Origin: Phytophthora hibernalis
Lineage: Eukaryota > Oomycota > Peronosporomycetes > Peronosporales > Peronosporaceae
Assembly (NCBI GenBank): GCA_012656075.1
Contig: JAAKBF010000019.1
Location: 248,001 to 312,000 of the forward strand
Length of the DNA: 64,000 nucleotides
Direction of reading: 5' to 3'
The notes under the pieces were generated by a model. It searched no databases, was not told the DNA's origin, and saw only the letters and a program-made list of their open reading frames with translations. Positions 11,970 through 20,663 of the stretch are shown here, in pieces. The number at the start of each line of letters is the position of its first letter. Position 1 is the stretch's first letter. The translations under genes were made by a program, and so were the position numbers.

Positions 11970-14267
11970 GTGCAGGAGGGTGTCGGTGGAACGTGGTCTA
12001 CTGGAGATGCCGCAAAGGTGATAGGAGCTGATGATGATGTCGAAGGACGCGAAGGAGGTGTTATACAGGGCAGAGGCGGCGTGGAACAGCATGCAGCTGG
12101 TGCCGCGATCGTTGTTGGTGACTGTAGACAATTCGGAGCCGGAGACGATGGCTCTGGCAATAGCGGAGGTCGAAGTTGTGACGCCGAGGTGCAGATCACC
12201 GCCAGCGGTACCCAGCGCTGCAGCGAGAGCGATCCGCTATGCTCCATACATCGACCATCCAGTGATAGCGTACTGCAGGCAGACATTGGTACACTTGTGC
12301 ACAGTGTTGGTGGAGACGTCCCACCCAGAGCTGCCGTCATTAACAAAACACCAAGCGCGATGGGGAAGGCGTACATGGAGTCGCTGAATGAACAGAGTGG
12401 ACTACCTGTTGTGGCGGAGCAGCAGGTTGCTAAAGTCTACCGCGACAATGGAGAACATGGTTTGTTTTCATTATTTTTCACTGCATCCTTCCGTCGCAAT
12501 ATACTTTCGTGGACGTCTGCAGAGATGGTAACTCGTGGACAAGATGCGCCTACTGAGGGCGAGTTTGATGCCTATTTGGGACTGGAGATTGCGATGAGCG
12601 TCTGTGTACTGAGCGATATAACTGAGTATTGGTCGGAAAAGCGTTTCCTCTGGCAGAGTGCATTCCCAGAGACAATGCCGAGAACCAGATTTCAACATAT
12701 TCGAGCGGCACTGAGGTTCCACGTCAACTGCGACACATCAATTGATAAGATTCGCGACCCGCTGTGGCACAGCAGAACGATACTCAAGCATTTTCAGCAG
12801 CGCTTTGCAGCATTTGCCACGCTAACAGGAGTAAGCACCATTGACGAGATGATTGTACCAACCAAAGGGCGTTCGAAAGCCCGTACTTACATGCCCTCAA
12901 AGCCAGACAAGTACGCCGTTCGATTTTACGCAGTGGTAGAATGGGATTCGCTTTACGTGCATTCACTCTGGGACAACGCGTCGGGAAACACGTTGCCAAT
13001 GACACCAGCTCAGCGTTATACCGAACTGTTTTCAGTGCGGCGAACATGTCTGCACAATACATTGGCACGGCCAGAGATAGAGATCAGTAGGAAATCTGCC
13101 ACAGCACTCTGGATTAGTATGGTGGGGCATCAGTCGAAGGTTCTACGCTCTCCAAGTGGCTATCGACTCACGGTTTCAGATAATTTCTACACACGGCACA
13201 CTTTTGCGAATGCATTCGTGCATTCACTGATAATGAGATGCATACTATCGGTACAGTGCGCATTAACTAACTTGGTTGATAAGTGGAACAAGCCGGCTGT
13301 GGAGGCGTCTGTGGAGCGAGTGGCTGAGAACGAGCGTGGTAGCTGGGAGTTGGTCGCTGCAGTTGACGTTGAAGCTGGCTGGAAGAAGAAATAGGCTGAT
13401 CATCAAAAAGCTCAGAAGCGTTTGCCGAAAGCATTGCAGACTGAGTATGTACCGGAATTGGTACTTGCTCAACAAGCTGGCTACATTATTTTTAAGGATA
13501 GAAAGGTGGTCATCTTTTATTCTAACGATCTGATAGCAACTCCGTCAGCTCGAACGCTTCACGGCTCATCGCAAGAGGCTGTTGAATGCTGCCACGGACT
13601 CTATCCAATTGAACGCTGGACAGACGACCGTGTTTTGCATCGCAAAATATTCATGGTGCCGACCGTGATTTTAGTCTACAACCGCTTCATGAACGGTGTT
13701 GATCGCGTTGATCAACTGCGATCAACAAACCCATCACGCCGACGTGAGAAGCGTTTGGATATGACAACGTTTACCTGGTTGATCGATTTGGCAATCAATA
13801 ACGCTTTCGCGTTACTGAAAGACTACGGCATCGCCGCTTGCACTTCGTGAATTCAAACGACGTATTGCGGACGTGTTGACGAGCAATGAAAAGGGTGTTA
13901 GGCGGCGAAAATTACGGCGTGAAAAGTCACGGAAGCGAGAAGCACTGGATGATGTGGTTGTTGCCGATAACTCTTTCCACATCATTACTCATAACGATAC
14001 GGCAAATAGCAATGGAAAACTGACTCGCTATTTCGGGGAATCAGCGAGAAGGCTAAGTACGGATGCACCCAGTGTGAGAGGGGCTTTCACGTGGAGTGTT
14101 TCAGCGCATTCCGCTACCAAGATGTTTTCAAAGTACGATCTACATCTATCCGCGATGCCCTGAAAGCCGTGTGCCGATCGTCGACGCAGGACCCTGTTGC
14201 CTTTACACTCAAGCGTGTCAATAGATCGATTACTAGAGTAGCCGACCTGAAACTGCCTGAAGCATGA
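11970..14267 (+). pseudogene. piggyBac transposase (DDE_Tnp_1_7), broken
   Basis: Cut-and-paste transposase. The frame 11970-13394 and its direct continuation to about 13840 are separated only by TAG at 13392-13394. Conserved landmarks: STIDEMIVP (first catalytic Asp), VSDNFYT (second), YNRFMNGVDRVDQL (third), then the helical region ending near LREFKRRIADVL after a frame change at about 13840. A second change near 14050 leads into the C-terminal Cys/His finger (C-TQ-C-ERGF-H-VE-C) that piggyBac transposases use for TIR binding; it stops at 14265-14267. An acidic stretch at 11863-11970 (MASWETLEAHHEYLL) in another frame may be the original N-terminus. The first change is not a simple one-base loss, so real decay is likely. 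Confidence 0.85.
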
Positions 14268-14565
14268 TAATGTAGCTATATCTAACCTGGTAGGTATCCG
14301 GCCAGTTGTCTTGAAGCCCTCGTTTCACACATTCAGGCACGTTTCCGCTCATACTCCCCGTTTTCATGTAGATATACTTGCGGCGAAGGATAGCACGGAC
14401 AGCTTGGTTTCTCCGTCGTTTCCGCGAGCACGAGCTCATAAGACGAGCCGCAGTCTCACGCAACTCTCCACCGTAGATCTCCCAGTCGCACTCCGATGAC
14501 CCACACCATCCACAGATATCCTTGTCGTCCATGCTGGTCTTGATATAAACAACAGGATGGGTCAC
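14233..14565 (-). CDS. small Cys-rich protein encoded antisense inside piggyBac
   Basis: A 110-residue ORF, intact. Near residues 18-27 it shows C-GW-C-GSSE-CDW, then an Arg/Lys-rich middle (SRKRRRNQAVRAILRRKY), then CVKRGLQDNWPDTY. The CxxC-x4-C pattern suggests zinc binding. It lies between the end of the transposase and the right TIR and overlaps the transposase 3' end tail to tail by about 35 bases. From memory it resembles a small hypothetical protein family that is common in oomycete genomes (CxxC...C.W...CV....WPD); this could not be checked. Accessory protein of the transposon or a captured gene: undecided. Confidence 0.5.
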   Translation of the reverse strand: MTHPVVYIKTSMDDKDICGWCGSSECDWEIYGGELRETAARLMSSCSRKRRRNQAVRAILRRKYIYMKTGSMSGNVPECVKRGLQDNWPDTYQVRYSYIIMLQAVSGRLL

Positions 14566-14697
14566 GATAGCGAGGGGTAACGTTTTGAGAGGTTATGGGG
14601 TAAAATGTGATTGGTAGATTTTCTGTCGTTCTTTGATTTGATTTGCGGTGGTACGGGTCTCAATGAACCTCTAAGAAAGGGATCGGTAGTTAAAGGG

Positions 14698-14847
14698 TTA
14701 ACTCAGCTATAAAATATATTCAGTCTTTATCTTGCTATCAAACCCACAGACAGTTCCCTTAGGCCGGGAACTGTGAACTTATCGTTCACTGAGAGCCTTT
14801 GCTCTCTTACGTTTCCTCAAGGCAAGGTACTGTGTGACCCCGTCACA
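14698..14847 (+). repeat. 3' LTR, right part
   Basis: Resumes after piggyBac with TTAACTCAGCTATAAAATAT and runs to GTCACA. It matches 5' LTR sequence 7536-7684 with few differences. Confidence 0.85.
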
Positions 14848-14852
14848 TTCTC
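14848..14852. repeat. target site duplication, right
   Basis: TTCTC, directly after the LTR end ...GTCACA. Deleting one copy restores the Harbinger ORF2 reading frame. Confidence 0.75.
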
Positions 14853-14933
14853 CATCCAGCAGACAAGAATGAGATAGTCTTCACGTGTCAGATGCACCTT
14901 GGGCTTGTCGGCTTCGTCGGCTTCTGTGCTCAT
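14848..14933 (-). pseudogene. Harbinger ORF2, detached N-terminal piece
   Basis: The ATG at 14931-14933 opens a short frame with MSTEADEADK, then LTREDYLILVCWMEN. It runs into the right end of the LTR element. If the insert and one TTCTC copy are left out, the frame passes directly into the segment PVNFVMIHG on the far side at 7379, so the two pieces are one gene cut by the retroelement. Confidence 0.8.
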
Positions 14934-15242
14934 CGTCCACTAGCCAAACAGAAGATCAACGTGCGCTTTGCCTTGTGATCAACCCGGGAGCTGGCGAGGA
15001 GAGCTACATCGACGCTCGTACCTACTGCTGTGGAGCGCGAGTAAGATGCTTGGGTTGCCTTGGCCTTCGAAGTGCGCGCTCTAAGAGAAAATTCTAGACT
15101 GAAGGGAAAGTTGCCGTTGCGGATGGTTTGCCATCTGGAAAATGACCGGTCATCTCAGAAATGGTTCGCCCAAACAGCTGAACCATTTCGCTGGTGATAA
15201 AAATATGTTGGCCATTTCGGCCCGAAAATCACCACGAAAAAG

Positions 15243-15256
15243 CTAATTCTGACCCC
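15243..15256 (-). repeat. Harbinger right TIR
   Basis: CTAATTCTGACCCC is the exact inverse of the left TIR. One further C follows, so the boundary may be one base later. Confidence 0.8.
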
Positions 15257-15429
15257 CTATTCACAGAGTTACAGTAACAAATAGGGGTGGCTGATTTAAC
15301 CTGGTGCGGAGTGGATGAATATTCAATCATCCAAAATCAAATGACTATCAATCCCTGCCTGTGAAGCTCGGGTCATCAAGGCCGAGTTAGTACATGTATG
15401 ACGAAGATCGCTCTCTTGTCGCGGAGTCG
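15257..15429. other. short spacer between Harbinger and MULE-1
   Basis: Contains TGGCTGATTTAACCTGGTGCGG (15288-15309), close to a stretch at about 3014-3036. It also contains ATGACTATCAATCC (about 15341), which is inverted relative to GATTGATAGTCA near position 27. No gene. Confidence 0.4.
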
Positions 15430-15459
15430 TACAACAACATAACTACGACAACACGACAG
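15430..15459 (+). repeat. MULE-1 left TIR
   Basis: Inverse of 20539-20568 with about 26 of 30 matches. Followed at 15468-15496 by a perfect hairpin AAGCAACAC...GTGTTGCTT. Confidence 0.7.
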
Positions 15460-15825
15460 ATGGATGAAAGCAACACAATGGCAGGATGTGTTGCTTGGTA
15501 TTTTATTTTCGATTTACTTACCTTGAAAGTTCGCGAGATCTTAAAATTGGTTTTTGAAAATCGCGAGATCTCAAAATTGGCTTAGGTACGAATCCCCCTC
15601 CGCCTCTCATTTACGTTTTGCGCCACCCGGAGAGAAGAAATCAGAGTGTCCTGAACGCCCTCGAAGACAAGCGAGGGAGCCAAGGGGAGAGAGAAGCCGA
15701 GTGTGAAGACGAAGACCACGCCACCGAAGAAGAAGGCGCACGAAAGCACGTCCGACGACGGTGTCGATGACGAGCTGGAAGACCTCAGCGACGAGGAGGA
15801 CGACGGCGTGCGTGCAGATGTTGGA

Positions 15826-16030
15826 GGCGGCGTGCATGTTGCTGACGCGGGAGGCGCTGGTGGCGTCGGGCATGTTGCTGGCTGGAGGATGGCTGACGCG
15901 GGAGGTGCTGGTGGCGTTGTGCATGTTGGGTTGCTCACGCGGGAGGCGCTGGTGGCGTTGTGCATGTTGCTGGCGGGGGGTTGCTGACGCGGGAGGCGCT
16001 GGTGGCGTTGTGCATGTTGCTGATGGGAGG
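15826..16030 (+). repeat. GC-rich minisatellite, about 4 units of ~45-50 bp
   Basis: Units read approximately TGCTGACGCGGGAGGCGCTGG then TGGCGTTGTGCATGTTGCTG, with GC-rich tails of variable length. It lies just upstream of the first coding exon of MULE-1. The ORFs across it on both strands are products of the repeat and are not called as genes. Confidence 0.75.
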
Positions 16031-16194
16031 GTTGGCAGGACGGCTCAATTTCAAAGAGGCACAGTCGAAGGTAGGATTGTGGCATGGAGTTTTTATGTTG
16101 CTGCTACATTTTGTGTTGCTGCTTGTGTTGTTATTTACGGTGCTAATTGACTTTAACATGATTTCAGCGTTTGAAGCCGTAGTCAAGACGCGCG

Positions 16195-18331
16195 ATGCTT
16201 TTAACATCAGCGACGCCGCACGCTTCGAAATCAGCACAACAACACAAGAAAAGAAAACGGAATCATGATGGTGCCGAGACCGACAGCGAAGCAATGCTCG
16301 CGACTAAAGTAGGTCGCACTGACAGCGCACCTACAGCGGCAGCTCCACCCTTGATATACACGCGACAGCCGACCAAATTCGCGCGTCGAACCAAAACCTG
16401 GGCGACCCGTGAAAAGATGAAGAAGGCTCACCAATCAGTCGACAACTTTGTGCCGCGGCTACCACAGAAAGTATTCAAGGACTGGGACGAGTTTGAAGCT
16501 GTTCGACGAAGCTACGAGTCCACAAACGTTTTGTGTTTCCGCGCCCGGAGCTCGTAAACGGTGGCCACGTACAACAGGTGCGATCGTGTTGTGTTGCGCG
16601 GAGTGTAGCTTATTTAATATTCATTTGTACCTTGTGTTGCTTATATATGTTGCTGTAGTCGGGAAAGAGCGTCACCGATTCCGCAAAACTTAGCATACCA
16701 CTACAAACGCATGTGGTGCACGCATGGATCGACTTAGGCTTCTCGAGGTGAAGGCCGACGGGGTAAAGATTGCAGATTCACTGGCTGCAAGGCAGGATTT
16801 ACGGTGCAGTCGAAATAAGTGGTTGCAGGTGGTCAGAGCAAGTGGCGGGTGTGCGTGGACCCTGATTCAGAGGTAAGTTCTCAAGCTGCTGCTACCGAAC
16901 GATGATGAACTAACTACCTTAATCACCGCTTCGACACAGACATCCAAGCACAACCACAAAACCAGCAAGATCATCTATGATTCTTACCGCGGCGCGAAGT
17001 CGATGCCAATTCCGACCCAGGTTCGCAAGGAGCTTGGACTACTGACGGAAGTGAAGACGAGCACTGCGGATATCAATCGATATCTTTCAGACAAGCTGGG
17101 TGGGTGGTTTTGGTGAATTTGAGGCTGCATATATTGTTATTTTGCGGCTTACGCATTTTGCAATATCTAAACTTGTTTCCACTTTCTTTGAATAACTTTT
17201 GATTGCATGCAGATATGATTATAAGCCCACAGCAAACAAGAAACATTCTCCAGCACGTACTGGGTGGCACCATAATTGAGCGAACGAAGGATCGCCTCGA
17301 TAATTTTGTCGAAGAGGACCTCGGCAACGATGTCCTCCTCATACAAGATCAGATGGATATCTGCTGTGTTATTGCGATGCAGACTGCGACCCAGAAGAGG
17401 TGCTTTGTGGAGTGGTGCGACACGTTGGAGATGGATTGGACCGGTACGGTACTAACAATCTAGGATACCATCTTGGTGAGTTATCGCGTATCGATGTGGG
17501 CTAATCACGCCAGAGGAAAGTTCTTCTCCGCCGGGAATACTACAACCAATCGAATAGAGTCAAATTGGAATCAAGTCAAGCTTCTCTTTGGAAAGAGGCC
17601 AAGACTTGATGCCACAATTGGTGGGCTGCTGTCCCACCAAGCAACTATCTTCCGACAGTTGATCACTTCAATGTGCAAGGGTTCGCTGCGAATGGGATTG
17701 CTACATGGTATTTGTAGCTGAGACTGCGTGTTCTACGCATGGTTCTGAATTGGGAGAATGGGAAGTGATAATTCAGGGACACATGTATCAGTGCATCGAC
17801 TTCGAATGGACCTGCTCGTGTATATTCAACTGCAGCTTCAATTTTCCGTGCCGACATTTGATGTACATTGCAGAGCGTGTTCACCGATTCGAGGCGCTGT
17901 CGTTGTCGTCTATTCCTACACGATGGAGTATGGAAGCGATGTCGACGTTGGAGCAACAGTTTATCCACGGAGAAGCTTCACTGCGTACTGTACAGGCTAA
18001 GATGAGATGCACCGGCGCGTCATCCGCGCACGATGGCTTGGGTGCAAGTGATGAAGATGAAGCAACACATGAGTCTGGTGCAACGCACGATGCAACACAA
18101 GGTATGCAACACATGACTCTAATGCAATACAAGCTGATGACAGCAAACACGACACTCGGAAATCCTAAACGCCGAGTGATGTACGTCAGGATGCGTCGAC
18201 GGGAACGTGCAAATGTTGTGGTGCTGCCTTCAGAAGAGAAGTATTGTTACGCAAAGGCTGCTTTCGAACCTGTTATGGACCATCTGGCGGAGTTATCAAG
18301 CCCAGCCTTCTACACTGCATTGCGATCATGA
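16195..18331 (+). pseudogene. MULE-1 transposase: FAR1 finger, deleted core, SWIM finger
   Basis: The probable start is 16195, after a 3' splice site at ATTTCAG (about 16168). Exon pieces in order: a basic N-terminus to FKDWDEFEAVRRSY (to about 16545); a FAR1-like zinc finger (about 16696-16872: MWCTHG, CRFTGCKAGFTVQSK, with two in-frame stops); an intron 16873-16939; the HNH ligand region (TSKHNHKTSK); then LIQDQMDICC...LEMDWT up to about 17440, where the first catalytic Asp should lie. From there the sequence jumps to the C-terminal NTTTNRIESNW-QVK motif within 60 bases, so most of the RNase-H-fold core is missing. A SWIM finger follows (CSC...CRH, about 17815-17870). It ends at TGA 18329-18331. 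Unable to transpose by itself. Confidence 0.75.
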
Positions 18332-20105
18332 AAAGACATTTTACGTCGCGGTATGGAAGAAGTAGATACTTTATCGTCGAGCGCGAGAACAGTCCCAGAT
18401 GAATGCTCGGGGTCAGATAGCAACATGTCTTGTGAGATCACTACGACGGATCTATTTCACAGCATCACCACGATACGTAAACTAGAGGAAGCCGAACGTG
18501 ATTTCACTATCGCTGCAGCACAACTAAATCGTGCATCTCAGCAAAATGAAGCAATACTGCAAGAAATGGTGACATCCGAAGCAGAATCTTCAGATACACT
18601 TGCTGCAAAAGGAGGCTCAGTTGCCGGCCATTGTAGAGCGGAAACTACTGTCCAAACCTCGACACAGACTGAGGGACGCCAACAAAGTCAGGAGACAAGC
18701 AGGGTAGCGTCGTCTAGTGTGGAAGACCTCGTGAAAATAACCGGAAAGAAGATATGCATGACCAAGGCTGTGATGCGAGCAAAACCCCGCAGTAATGCAA
18801 CTAACGCGGGCAGCAACCGCGGTCAGATCGAAGTATTGAAGCTTCCGCAACCAAAGCCGCGTCGGAACCAGCGAAAGAAACTGACTCAATCTCGGGTGCA
18901 GACCGCAAGGCCCTCGCAACAGTTGGCGGTTGTGACTCTGCCTGACAAGAAGATACCATCGCTAGATCGACTACTAATGTGGGCACGCAACACTGCGGAT
19001 CCCCAGTCGTCTGGTTACAAATTGGAAGCTGGTAGAACCCCAGAGGATATTGCCGCTTTCTTCACGCCGGAAACACCCCAGTTTACCAGGTTTGGTTTTC
19101 GTACAATGTTGTTGACAATGTTGCTCTAACTGTGTTGCTTGATGTGTTGCCAAAATCTAACGAATGTGTTGACGTACTTCATACGTAGTGGGGCCATTTA
19201 TCGAATGCAGCAGTTCTACAGCATCCGCAAGAAGTTTGTTCAGTGGCGGTCTGATATGGATTGGCTTCTCTCTACCGGGGTAACTTATCAGCCACGCCAG
19301 ATCTCTTTGAACGGAGAAACCGATTCCGATGAGCTTACCCCTGACACAGCTGATGATAAGCATAAAGCGTTGGCGAAGGATTGCGCTAGAGTTCTCCAAG
19401 ATGAAAGTTTTGACTCTGTGTTTCGCTTAGAAACCGGTAGGCTTTGTGAATATGGAAAATCTGGTCGGCATGCTAGCCCGTGACCGAATGCTAAGCGACG
19501 CCATCTTGGAGTTTGGTATTCGTTGCATCTGCAACTGGCTCGGTAATGCCTACGCCTTGGATTTGTTTGCCCCCGCGGTTGGATGTCCAACCCCACCCGA
19601 TACTTCCATTACCACCTTTCAGTTTGTCGTGCTCCCGGTCCACCTGAATAACATTCACTGGGGTATCATCATAGTCAGTCTAGCTTATCAGAGCGAGCTT
19701 CCGTACTTCACTCCCTACTACTACGAGTCGTTGTGCTCTGATGCTTATCACGATGCCATGAAGAACATCTTCAAACAAACCGTGGCGCCATTCTTACGAA
19801 ACTGGCACAGCGCGAGCATGTCAGAGACCGCGCCTCCTGACGAAGAAAGCGGAGTCTGGATCAATAGCCCGAAACAGCCGGACGGCACCTCGTGCGGCGT
19901 GCTGTGTATTGCGCAGGTTTACGACATGTTGATGAACAATTCTCGTTTGGCGAAGACCGTCATTTCTAAAGACGACATCACCGTCATGCGCCTTCGGATT
20001 CTGTGGATGATCTTGATGCAACCAGACCTGACTACAAAACCCAACAAGCTAGCTCGAATGGTAGCGGAAACAGACATGGAGCTACTTGCAACTATTGAGA
20101 CGTAA
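18332..20105 (+). pseudogene. MULE-1 C-terminal Ulp1-type (C48) cysteine protease module
   Basis: This is in frame with the preceding SWIM segment; only the TGA at 18329-18331 separates them, so the ancestral protein was a transposase-protease fusion. 18353-19089 is a Ser/Thr/Gln-rich and basic linker. An intron 19090-19188 (GTTTGG...CGTAG) joins in phase to TSGAIYRMQQFY. After a frame change near 19440 come the protease landmarks LPVHLNNIHWGIIIV (catalytic His before Trp) and QPDGTSCGVL (Gln of the oxyanion hole and catalytic Cys). Ulp1 family enzymes cut SUMO or related conjugates; the role in MULEs is unknown. Confidence 0.75.
19090..19188 (+). other. intron in MULE-1 Ulp1 segment
   Basis: GT at 19090-19091, AG at 19187-19188. 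Exons join as ACC AG|T GGG, preserving the frame. The intron itself contains three TGTTGC words. Confidence 0.6.
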
Positions 20106-20538
20106 GGTCGTAAGGTCGTCCATTAATACTAGCAGCGAGCAATTTCATATTTCCGTGTACTACCTCGTCTAGATAGTTTCTCCAGGTTTTCCAGGTTTTC
20201 CTCCATCACGTAGAGGCAGGCCTGCAAAAATTCCGTGCCGAAACGCTCGCTGCGGGCTTGAGCGCGCTGGTGTTCCTTCGTCAAGAGGTGGTGTGCAGTG
20301 ACTACAGACTCGCTTATGCAGGCTCCGTGTTTTCGTTCTTCTCGAACATAAGGCGGGGAGCTTGTTAAGGCTCATCGCCAACGTGATTTTTGGCAAACGG
20401 CCGACGTTCATGCTGGTAACTTTTACAATAGCAGTCATTTATATCGAGTATTTTACGCGATGAGCTCTGGACTTCTGTAGTGTTGCTTCGCCGTGTTGCT
20501 GCTTCTGTTGCCGAAGCCCCACTGTGTTGCGGTAAGAG

Positions 20539-20568
20539 CTGTCGTGTTGTCGTTGATATGTTGTAGTA
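20539..20568 (-). repeat. MULE-1 right TIR
   Basis: Reverse complement begins TACTACAACATATCAACGAC, matching the left TIR. Confidence 0.7.
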
Positions 20569-20663
20569 ACGCCATTCCTCTTGTCGCTTGGGGAATTGAC
20601 TTCGCATCTATCGAGACTGCAGAATAGAAGTCGAGCTTTTCATATTGTGTACACTTGTCTACT

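Larger units (their letters stand above)
11615..14697 (+). mobile_element. piggyBac-family DNA transposon
   Basis: The element is flanked by TTAA on both sides (11611-11614 and 14698-14701), the family's hallmark. The ends are inverted repeats: left CCCTTTAGTTACCAGACC, right (reversed) CCCTTTAACTACCGATCC. Length is 3,083 bp. It carries a transposase gene on plus and a small Cys-rich ORF on minus. Because the TTAA target lies in the 3' LTR, this is the youngest layer of the nest. Confidence 0.9.
7380..14847 (+). mobile_element. non-autonomous LTR retrotransposon (Gypsy-like gag), itself hit by piggyBac
   Basis: Two ~305-bp LTRs enclose an internal region 7685-11456. Flanking 5-bp duplications TTCTC (7375-7379 and 14848-14852) mark the insertion. 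The element begins TG and ends CA. The internal part has a recognisable gag with a CCHC knuckle, but I find no protease, reverse transcriptase, RNase H or integrase motif in any frame, so it would depend on a partner. Without the piggyBac insert it is about 4.4 kb. The first six bases of the 5' LTR (TGCAAC) are not matched at the start of the 3' LTR; from GGGGTACACC on, the copies agree. Confidence 0.85.
4251..15256. mobile_element. PIF/Harbinger DNA transposon, split by a nested LTR element
   Basis: The ends are inverted repeats: GGGGTCAGAATTAG at 4251-4264 and its reverse complement at 15243-15256. Weaker similarity (CCGAAATG, GGTCATTTT) continues inside both ends. Two convergent genes are present, as is usual for Harbinger elements: a DDE nuclease on plus (4362-5749) and a Myb/SANT-like DNA-binding protein on minus (start 14933, end 6038). 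Removing the insert 7380-14847 and one copy of its target duplication leaves about 3.5 kb, a normal Harbinger size. A 3-bp target duplication is not clear (TAA on the left, CTA/TAT on the right). Confidence 0.85.
15430..20568 (+). mobile_element. MULE-type DNA transposon carrying a Ulp1 protease (MULE-1)
   Basis: Inverted ends: the 30 bases at 15430-15459 match the reverse complement of 20539-20568 at about 26 positions, including an exact 15-mer ACGACAACACGACAG (15445-15459 / 20539-20553). Similarity continues inward to GCAACACA.TGG. A 9-11 bp target duplication was not found, so the true outer ends may differ slightly. The contents are a GC-rich minisatellite, a FAR1-type zinc finger, a truncated transposase, a SWIM finger and a C48 protease. 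This combination resembles the Ulp1-carrying Mutator-like elements described in plants. Confidence 0.75.

Noticed and set aside
11867..12376. Pro/Ser-rich minus-strand ORF at the piggyBac 5' end
   Set aside because: Mirror of the Gly/Asp-rich transposase N-terminus; no sense otherwise.
5429..13394. Idea that internal stops in transposons reflect C-to-T mutation of the RIP type
   Set aside because: Only a few stops fit C-to-T or G-to-A change (5429, 13392, 58743), too few to test, and oomycetes are not known for RIP.
15582..16085. 167-codon Pro/Ser-rich ORF opposite the MULE-1 minisatellite
   Set aside because: Its repeats are the minisatellite itself; the gene order of MULE-1 runs on plus.
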